A stretch of 30,376 bases of DNA from Hydnum rufescens UP504 (lineage: Eukaryota; Basidiomycota; Agaricomycetes; Cantharellales; Hydnaceae), in the NCBI GenBank assembly GCA_014904985.1, contig MU129006.1:190124-220499 (forward strand), read 5' to 3'. This document shows positions 11,647 to 20,262 of the stretch, one piece after another; within the stretch, counting starts at the first letter, position 1, and each line of letters opens with the position of its first letter. The position numbers and the translations under genes are program-made. The notes beneath the pieces are model-generated. The model was not told where the DNA came from. It was given only the letters and a program-made list of their open reading frames with translations, and made no database searches.

Positions 11647-11894
11647 ATTGAGGCCTCACCCAATGCATGATGAGAGCCCAAATGGGAATGCAACCCACAG
11701 GAATGCGACATGGCAGCGCAATGCATGGGAACGTGACACAGCAGCGCAATGTACAGCAATGTGACATGGGCACGTGACACAGCAATGTGCCAATGACGCG
11801 ATATACGGCACCGTGCCAAACGAGGATGCGACCACGTCAAATGATGCGCCAGGAATCACACACCCGCTGTGGCGGGTGTGTGGTTCCATATCAG

Positions 11895-12000
11895 GTGAGT
11901 TCCTCCCCCCCACTACCTACAGCCACACAAAAAGAGCAGCGAAAGCTGCTCTTTTTGCATGTTGTTTAACTCTTAACTAATATATAATCTTATATTCTAG
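11895..12000 (+). other. Hairpin intron unit 10
   Basis: Donor CAG|GTGAGT, branch TTAACTAAT, acceptor TTCTAG. The intron stem has arms 11928-11940 and 11945-11957 with a GAAA loop. The exon stem is at 11854-11885. Confidence 0.7.
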
Positions 12001-12099
12001 GTCATCACTTCCCGCATGAACGAATACCCACACGAGAACCCCCATAACCCCGCCCATTGACACCTGAATGACGTGGTACAGGGACAAAACGAACAAGCC

Positions 12100-12230
12100 A
12101 ACAAACAAACAAACAAACAAACAAACAAACAAACAAACAAACAAACAAATGAACAAACAAACAAACAAATGAACAAACAAACAAACAAATGAACAAACAA
12201 ACAAACAAATGAACAAACAAACAAACAAAT
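12100..12230. repeat. (CAAA)n microsatellite with 20-bp higher order
   Basis: CAAACAAA repeats are punctuated every 20 bp by ATGAA. They lie in the exon between hairpin units 10 and 11. Reverse-strand frames rich in Cys-Leu-Phe-Val across it are repeat artefacts. Confidence 0.95.
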
Positions 12231-12324
12231 GCATGAACCACAACACGCACAGGAAGCCACGGAGAAGACGAGCAGGGAAACAGAGAGCCACGCACCTGCT
12301 GCGGTGGGTGTGTGGCTATATAAG

Positions 12325-12427
12325 GTATGTATATTTTTGAATAGCTATGAATGCACAAAGAGAGCAGCAGTTGCTGCTCTCTTTGCACGACTTTTGATTT
12401 TAACTAACATATTGCTCTCTGTTCTAG
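12325..12427 (+). other. Hairpin intron unit 11
   Basis: Donor AAG|GTATGT, branch TAACTAAC, acceptor TTCTAG. The intron stem has arms 12356-12369 and 12372-12385 (CAAAGAGAGCAGCA, with matching change on the other arm). The exon stem is at 12286-12317 with AGCC/GGCT ends. Confidence 0.7.
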
Positions 12428-12541
12428 GTTGGGGTGTCCAACCCCAATGTGCAAACACACACCCCCGCCCAAATCAACCCATCAACCCACCAACCAGCCC
12501 AGTACCCCACACCCTCCGCAGCGGGTGTGGGGTACTACAAG

Positions 12542-12642
12542 GTAAGTGTTATTTTAATTTTAATTTTTAATTCTTGTGGCGCAAAAAGAGCAGCATAAGC
12601 TGCTCTTTTTGCACTGCATTAATCTATTATTTATTTATCTAG
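12542..12642 (+). other. Hairpin intron unit 12
   Basis: Donor AAG|GTAAGT, weaker branch ATTAATC, acceptor ATCTAG. The intron stem has 14-bp arms, 12581-12594 and 12599-12612. The exon stem is at 12503-12534 with TACCCC/GGGGTA ends. Confidence 0.68.
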
Positions 12643-12813
12643 ATCTTGTAGCAGAACCCGCACAAACCCCCAACCCTGACCACAAACCCACCGAATGACA
12701 CACCATGAATGAAACCCGTGACGAAACCCATGAATGAAACTGGCGAATGAAAACTGCAAATGAAACCGGTGAATGGCACCCCTGACTGGGGTGGAGGTAA
12801 GTATCCCCTTTAG

Positions 12814-12967
12814 GTAAGTCTTTTTTTCTTTTAGCTATAATTGTGAAAGAAGAGCAGCCTCTGGCTGCTCTTCTTGGGTATGGGGTGAACTGATGGATGT
12901 ATATACTAATATAATAACAATAATAATAATAATAATAATAATAAATTAATAAATCATGATTTGGCAG
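12814..12967 (+). other. Hairpin intron unit 13 (enlarged, uncertain)
   Basis: Two candidate donors (GTAAGT at 12797 and 12814) precede a stem at 12847-12859/12863-12875 (AAGAAGAGCAGCC type). TATACTAATA may be the branch, and GGCAG at 12963-12967 the acceptor. A (TAA)n tract at 12911-12943 expands it, and no exon stem precedes it. Confidence 0.4.
12911..12943. repeat. (TAA)n microsatellite
   Basis: About ten TAA units lie inside the last hairpin unit. Confidence 0.9.
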
Positions 12968-12985
12968 GGGCCCCTGGGGGCCCCC
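12967..12985. repeat. GC palindrome, right of hairpin array
   Basis: GGGGCCCCTGGGGGCCCCC is almost identical to the two palindromes at 8161-8221. Together they bracket the array. Confidence 0.65.
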
Positions 12986-13059
12986 TGGTATAAACATCTT
13001 GTTAGATCAATAAACGCAAGGCTCATCATATCTAATATGATGTGGAAAAGTGGCTGACC

Positions 13060-13386
13060 AGCCTGCCCTGGGCCCTGTCCCTCTTCATCATAAAGACCAT
13101 CATCCTCCACATCAGAATCTGATTATTCAGTCTCATCTGACTCCCCATCTACCAAAATCTTCTGAGCAAGGAACTTACTCAAGCTGTGGCCAGTGTAAGC
13201 AGGAGAAAAGAGGAAATCTCTGCTACAGTCCGCGATGTGGAATTGAGAACGAAGAATGGGGGCCACCAAAATAATTCGAATATTCAGGTCCGGGTGTAGG
13301 AAGGTCTTTGGGATGGAAGATAATCCACTGTAAGCAGTAGTTGCCCAAGCAGATGAATAAAGGGGAAAATGTGCCACAAATACCAC
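13060..13386 (-). pseudogene. C-terminal protein fragment with acidic tail, unknown
   Basis: A minus-strand frame runs from 13386 (VAHFPLYSSAWATTAYSG, PKTFLHPDLNIRIILVAP, HIADCSRDFLFSP) to a stop at 13123. It then continues in the same frame as an acidic tail (SDSDVEDDGLYDEEGQG). The pattern of a folded segment followed by an acidic tail looks like a real 3' exon, but I do not recognise the family. It lies between the hairpin array and the 158-bp repeats and may belong to the DUF6589 transcription unit or to a separate element gene. Confidence 0.35.
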
Positions 13387-13599
13387 ACTCTAAGGTCCTA
13401 TTATTGTGGCCCTAGACAAAGTGCAGTAGGAACAGTGCCCTCAGATGGAATTCACCCAGGAATCCAGCAGCAATACTTCAGTGCTTCAGACTGGGGAGGG
13501 GGAAGACAATGGAATTTTCAACACAATTCGCTTAATATACAACCCGGCTATGAGATCAAATATCCAACGGAAGCAGGGGGATAGGGGAAATATGTAGAA

Positions 13600-14310
13600 A
13601 AAGGAATCAAGTCAAAAGCTTCAAAACTGACAGAGATATTCAATTTACAAGTCTAGGGAGAGGATGGAGCATAAAATGACTATTTCTCCTTCCCTTTTGG
13701 ACAGATTCCCTTGAGGAATGGTGGAATGAGTCATCCTGAACGTCCTATCCTTCGGATATAAGGCTACCGGACAATATTTGATATTTGAAAATTGGAAGGG
13801 GGAATGATGTTCTCCTGAGACAAGGGGGAAATTCATATGTAGAACACCGAGTTATTTTTCGTTCGTGACGCCCTTCATACCGCTGGATGGGCATTTTCAA
13901 TACCTTTCTAGGCGCGGTCGTTTCATGCAAATCCGATCAAAACTGACGGAGAAATTCGAAAAATACACCTTCTAATTATGAATGAGCAGGTGAAATCGTT
14001 CCAGAAGCCTCAGTTCTGATCCGATAAACACGTAATCGGTATCATTAGATAGGTATTGATCACAGCTTTCAGGGCGCTATATTTACGAGTCTATCGGATA
14101 CGAATTGACTTCGAAAAGCGGAAAATACTCCTTAAGAGCATGGATTCCATAGTAAAATCGTTCTAGAACATGCAATTTTAATCGGATCAACTCGTGCTCG
14201 GTATCGTTGGATAGGTGTGAATCATATCTTTCCGGAAGCTACTTTTCCGAGCCAATCCGATCAAAACTGATGGAGAAATTCGACGAATACTCCTTAAGAG
14301 TGCCGCATTT
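13600..14310. repeat. ~158-bp imperfect tandem repeat, CpG-retaining copy
   Basis: The core ATCCGATCAAAACTGACGGA (or variants, followed by GAAATTCG) recurs near 13619, 13935, 14093 and 14258, with a diverged unit expected near 13777. Each unit also contains GGTATCNTTNGATAGGTNT and a CTTTC-GG-GC block. The same repeat with the same spacing lies outside the element at 21480-21880 and 24730-24990. Here CpGs are retained; there they are TG/CA. Confidence 0.75.
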
Positions 14311-14385
14311 GCCCCTATCTGATTATGTAAACATATCTGCGAGTAGGAATGAAGGCCCGGGTGTGTAATCCATCATATTACATAA

Positions 14386-17182
14386 TCACCATTCGTTGGA
14401 GTTGCCCTTAAGGCAACAAGATCCATATGAGCAGATTGAAGGAGAATTCAAGACGATATACAGAAGGGCAAGTTGAATTGCCAGGTCCACCATATCATGA
14501 CTTATGGTAGGGCATAAATGAATACAGTCCCTGTGGCCTGTTGAAGACCCCGGGAGATTGACTCGTGTACAAAGGAAATGAGCATTCCATTTACAACTTT
14601 TCAGGCATATGGAATTCAGGCTCATCCATGAACAGACGAAAGGTTTGTTATTGGAATGACATATTGGTACATTTTTAATTCGTTCATCAGATAATTTGAC
14701 GCTGAAATGGAACTCTATGTGGTAGGGATTTTTCCCTCCAACACCGGACATCATGTGATGCCCTTTCAGCAATGTGTCTATCACTGGTTTTTGGGTGTGA
14801 CAGCTGGCTCTCTTTGAAAAAATACCCTGTTCCAAGCACATCCTCACAACCTTCCTACTGTCCACAGAGATATTTGGGTTGGTATGGTGGTTGCCAGAAT
14901 ACAGAGTACCTATTTGACACCTGATTGAGCTTCTGCATTTCCCAACAATGTGAACAAGGGGCCCAATTGTCTGCAAGAATTCCGTATTAGCATGTAATCC
15001 TTGTGTACCTATGAAAAACTACATCTTTATAAGCAGAAATACTGATCTTACATCTCAAGAAATTAAGTACCTTGAGGAGGTGTACATGATGCTCTTGATT
15101 CAGATCCACCAGCATGTATGAGTTCAGATGACCAGAGATATTGATGAGCATATTATCTCAGACCATATTAGCAAAGCTAGGCGACCAGGAATACTTGAGA
15201 TTCTGTAACAAATGAAGTAATTCATTGGCATAGTTGGGACAGCAGCCTCCATGAAATATGCAGATCATGTTAGGAATTAGATCCTCCACCTGTCCAAAAT
15301 CTCCCACTTGGCAAGCATTCTTCACCTCAAAATATATCGCAGCATCCCTATTGAATAGAACACACTGCTGAAAAATATCGTCCATTGACCCTGGATCATC
15401 TGTGTGTACTTGGAAAGCTGCCTCCTGAGACGCCCCAATATACTGTTGAGTAATCTCCACTCCCAATTCATGCAATCTCTCTGCAGATGGCCTGCTTTCC
15501 ACAAATGCTTCAATTGATGAGAAGCCACTAGTCAAAACCCAGGCCACAAGAATGTGGCCTTTATAGACCTGCAGAATTAAGTGCTCCAGGAGGTGGTGAT
15601 CAGGCTTTGGGGATCCCAATCAATGAAGCCCAAGGACATTAATGTATTTGGCAAGGGATCCATTGTCAATAGGAGAGCCATGATATATGTTCAGCATCAT
15701 GAGGAGCCAATTGAGCATCACATGGAAGTATCTGGGCACACCAACGAATGGAGTCCCATGCAGAAAGGGAGTTAGGTCACCAATTCGCTCTTCCACAACA
15801 GACCGCATCTGGGCAAGTGTCATTTGGTCTCCACTTACTGGGATTTTGAGCATCGAGATCTCTGTGGGTTGGAATTGGATGTGCTTGACCATGTCCTCTA
15901 AATTCAGCCAATTTCCTTTGACTGTTGACTCATTGATCTCTGCCACAGGAAGAGGGTATTCCTCAGCAGGTGTGTGATCGGTAGGCTGTCAAACATCTTC
16001 ATAATTGATTATATTGGTCTTCTGCTGTGGCAAGAGAAAACTAAATGCTGAGTGTTCAAGCAGGATATGAACAACTTGGACATTTAATTAATAGGTGATT
16101 CGCTTGGCAACTTTGAGAACTGGTGACAGGTCGGCTAGTTTCACATGAGCGGCATGTTGTATGTGGTAGTCCACAGGCGCCGACTGCATTGCATCCAGTG
16201 TGGCATTCTTCAAAATATAGATTGTGCATGCAGTGAGATTTTCGATTTTTGGATGTGCCCCCAGATACTGTTCAGCATGTACGCTGGTTGTAATATTAAG
16301 ATTATCATAGCCCATACCGAAGGCTATGTCTGTGCACCAAACCGCACTGATTGTGGCAGTTACACATGATTCCGCAAGGACAGAAAGCACTTCTTTTGTG
16401 CCACTAAATGATAGTGACAATCCTAATTGAGCAAGAGTATCCATCACAGCACATGGGGTCCCTGCTGACCAAAGGAAGACCAAAAATCGCACTGCAAATT
16501 GATTTGCTTGGGCAGAGCACTGCTTGGCAAGCTGGAAAGCAACAACAGTGCAAAGCTACAAAGAATCCCCTTTTGAGGACAAGCTGCAAATGACAAGAGA
16601 GATATAACAAACAGTATCAGGCATCTTCAATTTGTTTTCCTCTTCCGCTTGAGGCAACTGCACACAGGTTGTGAGGATTTTCCATAATAGGGGGGCAGAC
16701 TGTTGCAAATCATTACAATAGCTGTCCATCTGCAAATTCGAAATATAGTTGGGAGTGATATCCTTAATCCTGAATTTCCAGGCCTTTTTTAAAATGTCCA
16801 TCTTGAGAGACAGAGTATTTAGGACCAAGGCCACAGAGCAGTCTTGGACCCATTTGTTGACTCAGGGCCATTTGCTTCGGTGAAAAAGGTCAAGCAAGTC
16901 CTCAAGGGCAGTATGATGCCGATAAAAATTGAGGTGATGGTCGCAAAATGCATCTTTGCTAAGTGCTTCCATTATGATGGTTTGCAGAGGGACTCGATGA
17001 TTGCCCAGGTATTTGAAAGTGTATTTAAGGGTGGCTATATTAGTTGCGTCCTTTGAAAGGCCATGTAAATCGGGCAGTTGATTTGAGCAATTATTGATTG
17101 TGGATTCAGATGAAGTTCCAGGAAGGGGCAGGGGGCATAATGGCAGTGGAGATGGAGGAGGGATTACCATGGGGATATTCAA
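14386..17182 (-). pseudogene. DUF6589-family protein, decayed
   Basis: Minus-strand pieces follow the order of the agaricomycete DUF6589 family. First is an N-terminal segment with LDLFHRSKWP; then NLQMDSYCNDLQQSAPLLW; then GYDNLN with a downstream NLTACTIYIL; then VSGDQMTLAQMRSVVEER with GVPRYFHVMLNWL; then LNKxxA-like FNRDAAIYFEVKNACQVGD, CPNYANELLHLLQNLKYSW and LVDLNQEHHVHLL. Pieces span 17182-16862, 16834-16556, 16492-16088, 15946-15620, 15619-15158 and 15150-14386. They are separated by stops (mostly TGA) and frameshifts; a likely intron lies at about 15030-15090. The family has no assigned function. The Gly-Asp-Gln then Phe-His pattern could belong to an RNase H-like nuclease fold, and its position reading inward from the right TIR makes it my best candidate for the element's transposase. 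Both points are inference. Confidence 0.78.
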
Positions 17183-17635
17183 GGTATGGGACCAAGATCA
17201 GTAATATTCTGTGTAGTATGATGCATAATATGAGATCGGGTCAATTGGTGGGGAGGTGGGGACTGAATTAGACATTGGTGTGCATGATGGAATGAAATAT
17301 GGGCTGGGTTGGGGTGCAAGGGCTGTCTAAAAATTAGCCCATTGACACATTACCAGACATGTAGCCATGTGACCCACTTGATAAACCCAGTTCTACTATA
17401 CCACCCTGCCCAATGCCCGGAGGGGGAGGCACATTATAGTATTTCTGAGGGCTCCTTCTCTAGGGGGCCATCAATGATTGTTAGAATGAGGATCAAAAAG
17501 ACATGGCTAAGAAATTTAAAACCATTCTAGGCAGAGTCTACCTATTAATTTAGAGTACAGTCTCCATCAATGCATTTCAAAATCAGCCAGTGTTAATGGC
17601 TATCCCTGACCAAGACTTTTTATGATTGGCTGGAC
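17183..17635. other. Unassigned DUF6589 5' flank
   Basis: No domain recognised. It should include the promoter and leader of the DUF6589 gene and the subterminal block at 17573-17589 shared with the left end. Confidence 0.4.
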
Positions 17636-17712
17636 CGGAAGCATGTTGCCCAATTCAACAGAACTCCCCATTGTACCAGACCCTCTGATAAGAGGGTCTG
17701 GTGATGAGACTA
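17636..17712 (-). repeat. Right terminal inverted repeat
   Basis: Reverse complement of 4365-4441 at 75 of 77 positions. The internal palindrome is 17675-17686/17691-17702 with loop GATA. Confidence 0.9.
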
Positions 17713-17721
17713 GTAAAGGGT
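17713..17721. repeat. 9-bp target-site duplication, right copy
   Basis: GTAAAGGGT, identical and in direct orientation to 4356-4364. Confidence 0.88.
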
Positions 17722-17751
17722 CACCTCAGGCCCCCCATTTCAGCAACCTCC

Positions 17752-17787
17752 TTAGGTTGACTTCATCCTGTGCAGATGTCAACCTAA
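17752..17787. repeat. Palindrome resembling a second element end
   Basis: TTAGGTTGAC (17752-17761) pairs with GTCAACCTAA (17778-17787). It begins about 30 bp beyond the element's right duplication, where RVB2 sequence should continue but no Walker A is found. It may be the palindrome-bearing end of another element. No partner copy occurs in the window. Confidence 0.4.
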
Positions 17788-17809
17788 CAAGGTAGGACTG
17801 AATGTGTAC

Positions 17810-18045
17810 CTTTGTGGAGCTACAGTCAGAATGTTCCATATAAATAAGTGTAGCACCACCAGGGGTCTGGGGGTGGAGCCCCTGGGAGCTCAGGGGTAGT
17901 GTTGCTACATTTTTGAATTAGACTATTAGTGGAGCTACAGTTGTGTGCCTCAGGGTAGTCATGTAGCTACACCCTGTAGAGTGCTTCAAATAGTGTAGCT
18001 ACATGGTTTCTACCTGATTTATTTAGTGTAGCTACACATAGCAGT
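17810..18045. repeat. Cluster of AGCTACA motifs with TGTAGCTACA palindromes
   Basis: Perfect TGTAGCTACA occurs at 17962-17971, 17994-18003 and 18027-18036. AGCTACA half-sites lie near 17819 and 17933. Spacing between the three palindromes is about 32-33 bp, roughly three helical turns. Confidence 0.6.
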
Positions 18046-18148
18046 ATTTGCCTTCAAAAATGTGCAAGCACAAAGAATTTTTTCATTCAAGATCAATGTC
18101 AACATCATCTGTATCTGAGTCTACATTATTGATCCCTCATCCTCCCCA

Positions 18149-18770
18149 TCAATCAGTCTTGAAAGAATGGAAGAAGCCTTCAATATGGACCAGGCCAATG
18201 CTGAGAATCTTGAACTTGACTGGGGGCATTTGAATCATGAGATGAGGAGGTGACGAAGCTATCCCAGTACTGGTTGCTGGGTGCTTGATTCCAATATTTG
18301 GGATGCTGGCCATTGGATCCAGGATCCCAGTAACAGTTACCAGGCATTTCAGTCCAGTGCTGGGTATGCTGATTGCTGGATGCATCACAGCCAGCTATTG
18401 GGCACATTATATGCATGCCCATTTCCACTTCCATTTCGGTACTGTTTGTTGGGTGGGCTATATGCACACACATTTCCATTGGTGTTTCAGTACTGTTTGT
18501 TGGGTGGGTTATATGAATGCTCATTTCTGCTGCTGTTTCGATACCGTTCATTGGGTGGGTTATATGTACACTCATTTCCACTGCCGTTTCAGTACTGTTC
18601 ATTGAGTGAGTTAGATGTGTGTTCATTTCCCCTGGTGTTTCGGTACTGTTCATTGCCTGGGTCATACCCATGTTCATTCCTTTGATATGGCATGCGAGGG
18701 CTCCTTGACAGGGGAGGCTGGCTTCACTCATTGCCCAGGAATTCAACTCTGGTCTTGCTGCCAAGTCCAA
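18149..18770 (-). CDS. Repeat-coding frame with 17-residue units, unknown
   Basis: The 196-codon minus-strand frame contains five to six tandem units of 51 bp (18400-18680). Each encodes about MNSTETxxEMxxHITHP. An Asn/Gln/Ser-rich stretch follows (SSNQHTQHW, SNGQHPKYWNQAPSNQYW). The period is an exact multiple of three and the frame stays open through the repeats. It is low-complexity, has no known domain, and may be the disordered part of a transposon-encoded protein. The upstream segment at 18724-19530 is in the same orientation and may be part of the same gene. Confidence 0.35.
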
Positions 18771-19530
18771 TGTTCCAGAATCGATTCCTCAGAACATTAG
18801 ACAGATTATTATACCCATTGAAGGGGTGGCTGTTTCTGGATGAGATACTCTCATGACGCTCCTTCAAATGTCCATCATGATCTAGATGAATACCCATGCC
18901 CTGTCCATCACAATCTAAATGAGGTCCTGAGTTCCATCCATCATGATCTAGATGAGGTCCCTGGTGGCATCCATCGAGATCCAGATAAGATTCCAAGTTT
19001 CATCTGTCACAATCCAGATGAGGTCTGGTGTTCTGCAGATAAGGTCCCAAATTTTGTCCATCATGATCTAGATGAGGTCTGGCATTCTGCAGATAAGGTC
19101 CCAAATTTTGTCTGTCATGATCCAGACGAGGTCTGGCGTTCTGCAGATAAGGTCCCAAATTTTGTCCATCATGATCCAGATGAGGCCCTGAGTTCTCCAC
19201 ATGAGATTCCAAGTTTTGTCTGTCATGATCCTCTTGAGGAGGGGCATGGTTCAGATTTCATGGGTTCAGTGACAGTGGGGGATGTGCATGAGTTGGTTGA
19301 TCACTGTCTGCTGAGACAGGATATTTTTCACTGCTGAGCGAATCACTAGTTGTTGAGGGACCAGGATATGAGGATGGGCCAAGTGAGGAATTGCTGTGAG
19401 AGGCAGCATTTTGCAATGTGTCAGGAGGGCACAGGTTGTGAGTGGGTTGTTCATTCAGTGCACTAACCCAGAGAGAAGGGCCATGCAGTCCCTGATGGCT
19501 AGAATTTCCCACAGACAGGTCTGTAGTCAC
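18724..19530 (-). pseudogene. Repeat-coding frames with 18-residue units, unknown
   Basis: Minus-strand frames at 19530-19258, 19212-19000 and 18996-18724 are separated by stops. The middle ones carry 54-bp units (near 19031, 19085 and 19139) encoding LDHDGQNLGPYLQNARP and looser relatives with HLDHDG down to 18860. The first is Ser/Pro-rich (SSLGPSSYPGPSTTSDSLSS). Together with 18149-18770 this looks like a decayed gene for a repetitive, disordered protein. I recognise no family. Confidence 0.35.
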
Positions 19531-19668
19531 AAGAGTCAGTTACTAAGGATATATCATCCATGGCAACTTGCCAGAGAAATTCTCACATCATACTGGTAAG
19601 TTGATAATATATCACTCACAGTAACTCACAGGCAGCTCTGCTAAATGCCAAGTTGCAAGTATTCAAAA

Positions 19669-19750
19669 GAACTGCACACAATAAAAATCAAACACTTGAC
19701 CTCAAGACAACATAGCACAGAGTGAGTTACCAACTAAGCTATCACAGCTC
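19669..19750 (-). tRNA. Degenerate tRNA-like (SINE-head-like) sequence
   Basis: On the minus strand GAGCTGT (19744-19750) can pair with GCAGTTC (19669-19675) as a 7-bp acceptor stem with two wobbles. TAGCTTAGTTGG (19730-19741) fits the Pol III A box. TGTTTGATTTT (near 19684-19695) resembles a B box after C-to-T decay. TTTT follows the 3' end as a Pol III terminator. Anticodon and D stems do not fold convincingly. It is therefore a tRNA-derived repeat or tRNA pseudogene, not a working tRNA. Confidence 0.35.
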
Positions 19751-20153
19751 CCATGTTCAGCCTGCTTTTAAGGTCTATCTATAGTGGTCTTGGCTGCCAC
19801 ATCAGGCAATGTCACTGGAACTGGCCAAAGCCTGGATTATATAATAACAAAAATGCCTCCAGACCACTGTGCCACTGGGCAGTTGCTAAAATTGAACCTG
19901 AAACAGGCTACTGCAGGTTGCCCATTTAGCCTCAGATGTTGGGATTTCCTAATTTGGAAATCATGTACTTGTACTTGTCTCTGACACTCAGCAGATTATT
20001 TACTTATTATGATTATTACTATTATTATATACAGTAGTCTACTATGCTTTGCCCCTTTTGCCCCTGTCAGATTGCAGATGATCAGGGGCTGGAGTCATTG
20101 GTGGCTGTGCACATCTGGATTTGTCTTAGGCCTAGGTCTTAGTGCAGGGGGAT

Positions 20154-20262
20154 CTACAATGATGAATAATACATTAGTTAATAAAAAAACAGAAGTAGTG
20201 CCAGAAGAGCAGCAGTTGCTGCTCTTCTGGCATGGTTGTACATTTTATAATGAGAAACTTAC
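20154..20262 (-). other. Isolated hairpin intron unit outside the element
   Basis: Donor CTT|GTAAGT, branch TTAACTAAT, acceptor TTGTAG, length 109. The intron stem has 16-bp perfect arms, 20199-20214 and 20217-20232 (TGCCAGAAGAGCAGCA). The exon stem CCACACACCCAC/GTGGGTGTGTGG is at 20272-20299 with a 4-nt loop. The layout is the same as in the 8440-12967 array, showing that the unit is dispersed. Confidence 0.7.

Larger units (their letters stand above)
8440..12967. repeat. Divergent array of hairpin-bearing intron-like units
   Basis: About thirteen units of [exon stem]-[donor]-[intron with stem]-[branch point]-[acceptor]. Units at 8559-11188 are on the minus strand; units from 11541 are on the plus strand. 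They diverge from a (CTG)n centre. Spacer exons are A/C-rich, differ in length and sequence, and lack a long open frame. The conserved block straddles the donor, so the repeat is not simply an intron and not simply an exon. Stem variants are compensatory (see findings). The array probably gives non-coding multi-exon transcripts. Alternatives are a decayed gene made of repeated exons, or a family of hairpin MITEs that happen to carry splice sites. An LTR (9557-10402) interrupts the exon between the 9355-9460 and 10440-10533 introns. Confidence 0.75.
4365..17712. mobile_element. 13.3-kb TIR DNA element with RecQ-like and DUF6589 genes
   Basis: The unit is bounded by 77-bp inverted repeats starting TAGTCTC and by a 9-bp direct duplication. 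This is direct evidence of transposition as a single block into RVB2. Genes read inward from both ends: RecQ-like helicase from the left, DUF6589 protein from the right. Both are riddled with stops, so this copy is non-autonomous. The interior also holds two solo LTRs, a hairpin-intron array and a 158-bp tandem repeat. A 9-bp duplication is usual for Mutator-like elements, but I see no MULE transposase. Kyakuja/Dileera/Zisupton elements are also large and fungal, but no CxC-type domain is visible. Superfamily left open. Confidence 0.85.

Noticed and set aside
11977..12388. Cys-Leu-Phe-Val repeat membrane-like proteins on the minus strand
   Set aside because: Produced by the (CAAA)n microsatellite.
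8559..12875. Rho-independent terminators (GC stem with T run)
   Set aside because: The A and T runs are the base of the stem itself and pair with each other. The context is a eukaryotic nuclear genome with splice signals around each stem.
8440..12967. CRISPR array
   Set aside because: Repeats are 150 bp or more, vary by compensatory changes, spacers are uneven, and the genome is eukaryotic.
4365..17712. Kyakuja/Dileera/Zisupton or Helitron identity
   Set aside because: No CxC-type zinc domain or KDZ transposase motif was seen. Helitrons lack TIRs and long target duplications, and no Rep domain is visible.
17722..17860. Continuation of RVB2 upstream of the insertion
   Set aside because: Only a short stretch near 17722-17745 vaguely fits and is out of frame. 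No Walker A motif is present, so I did not extend the gene.
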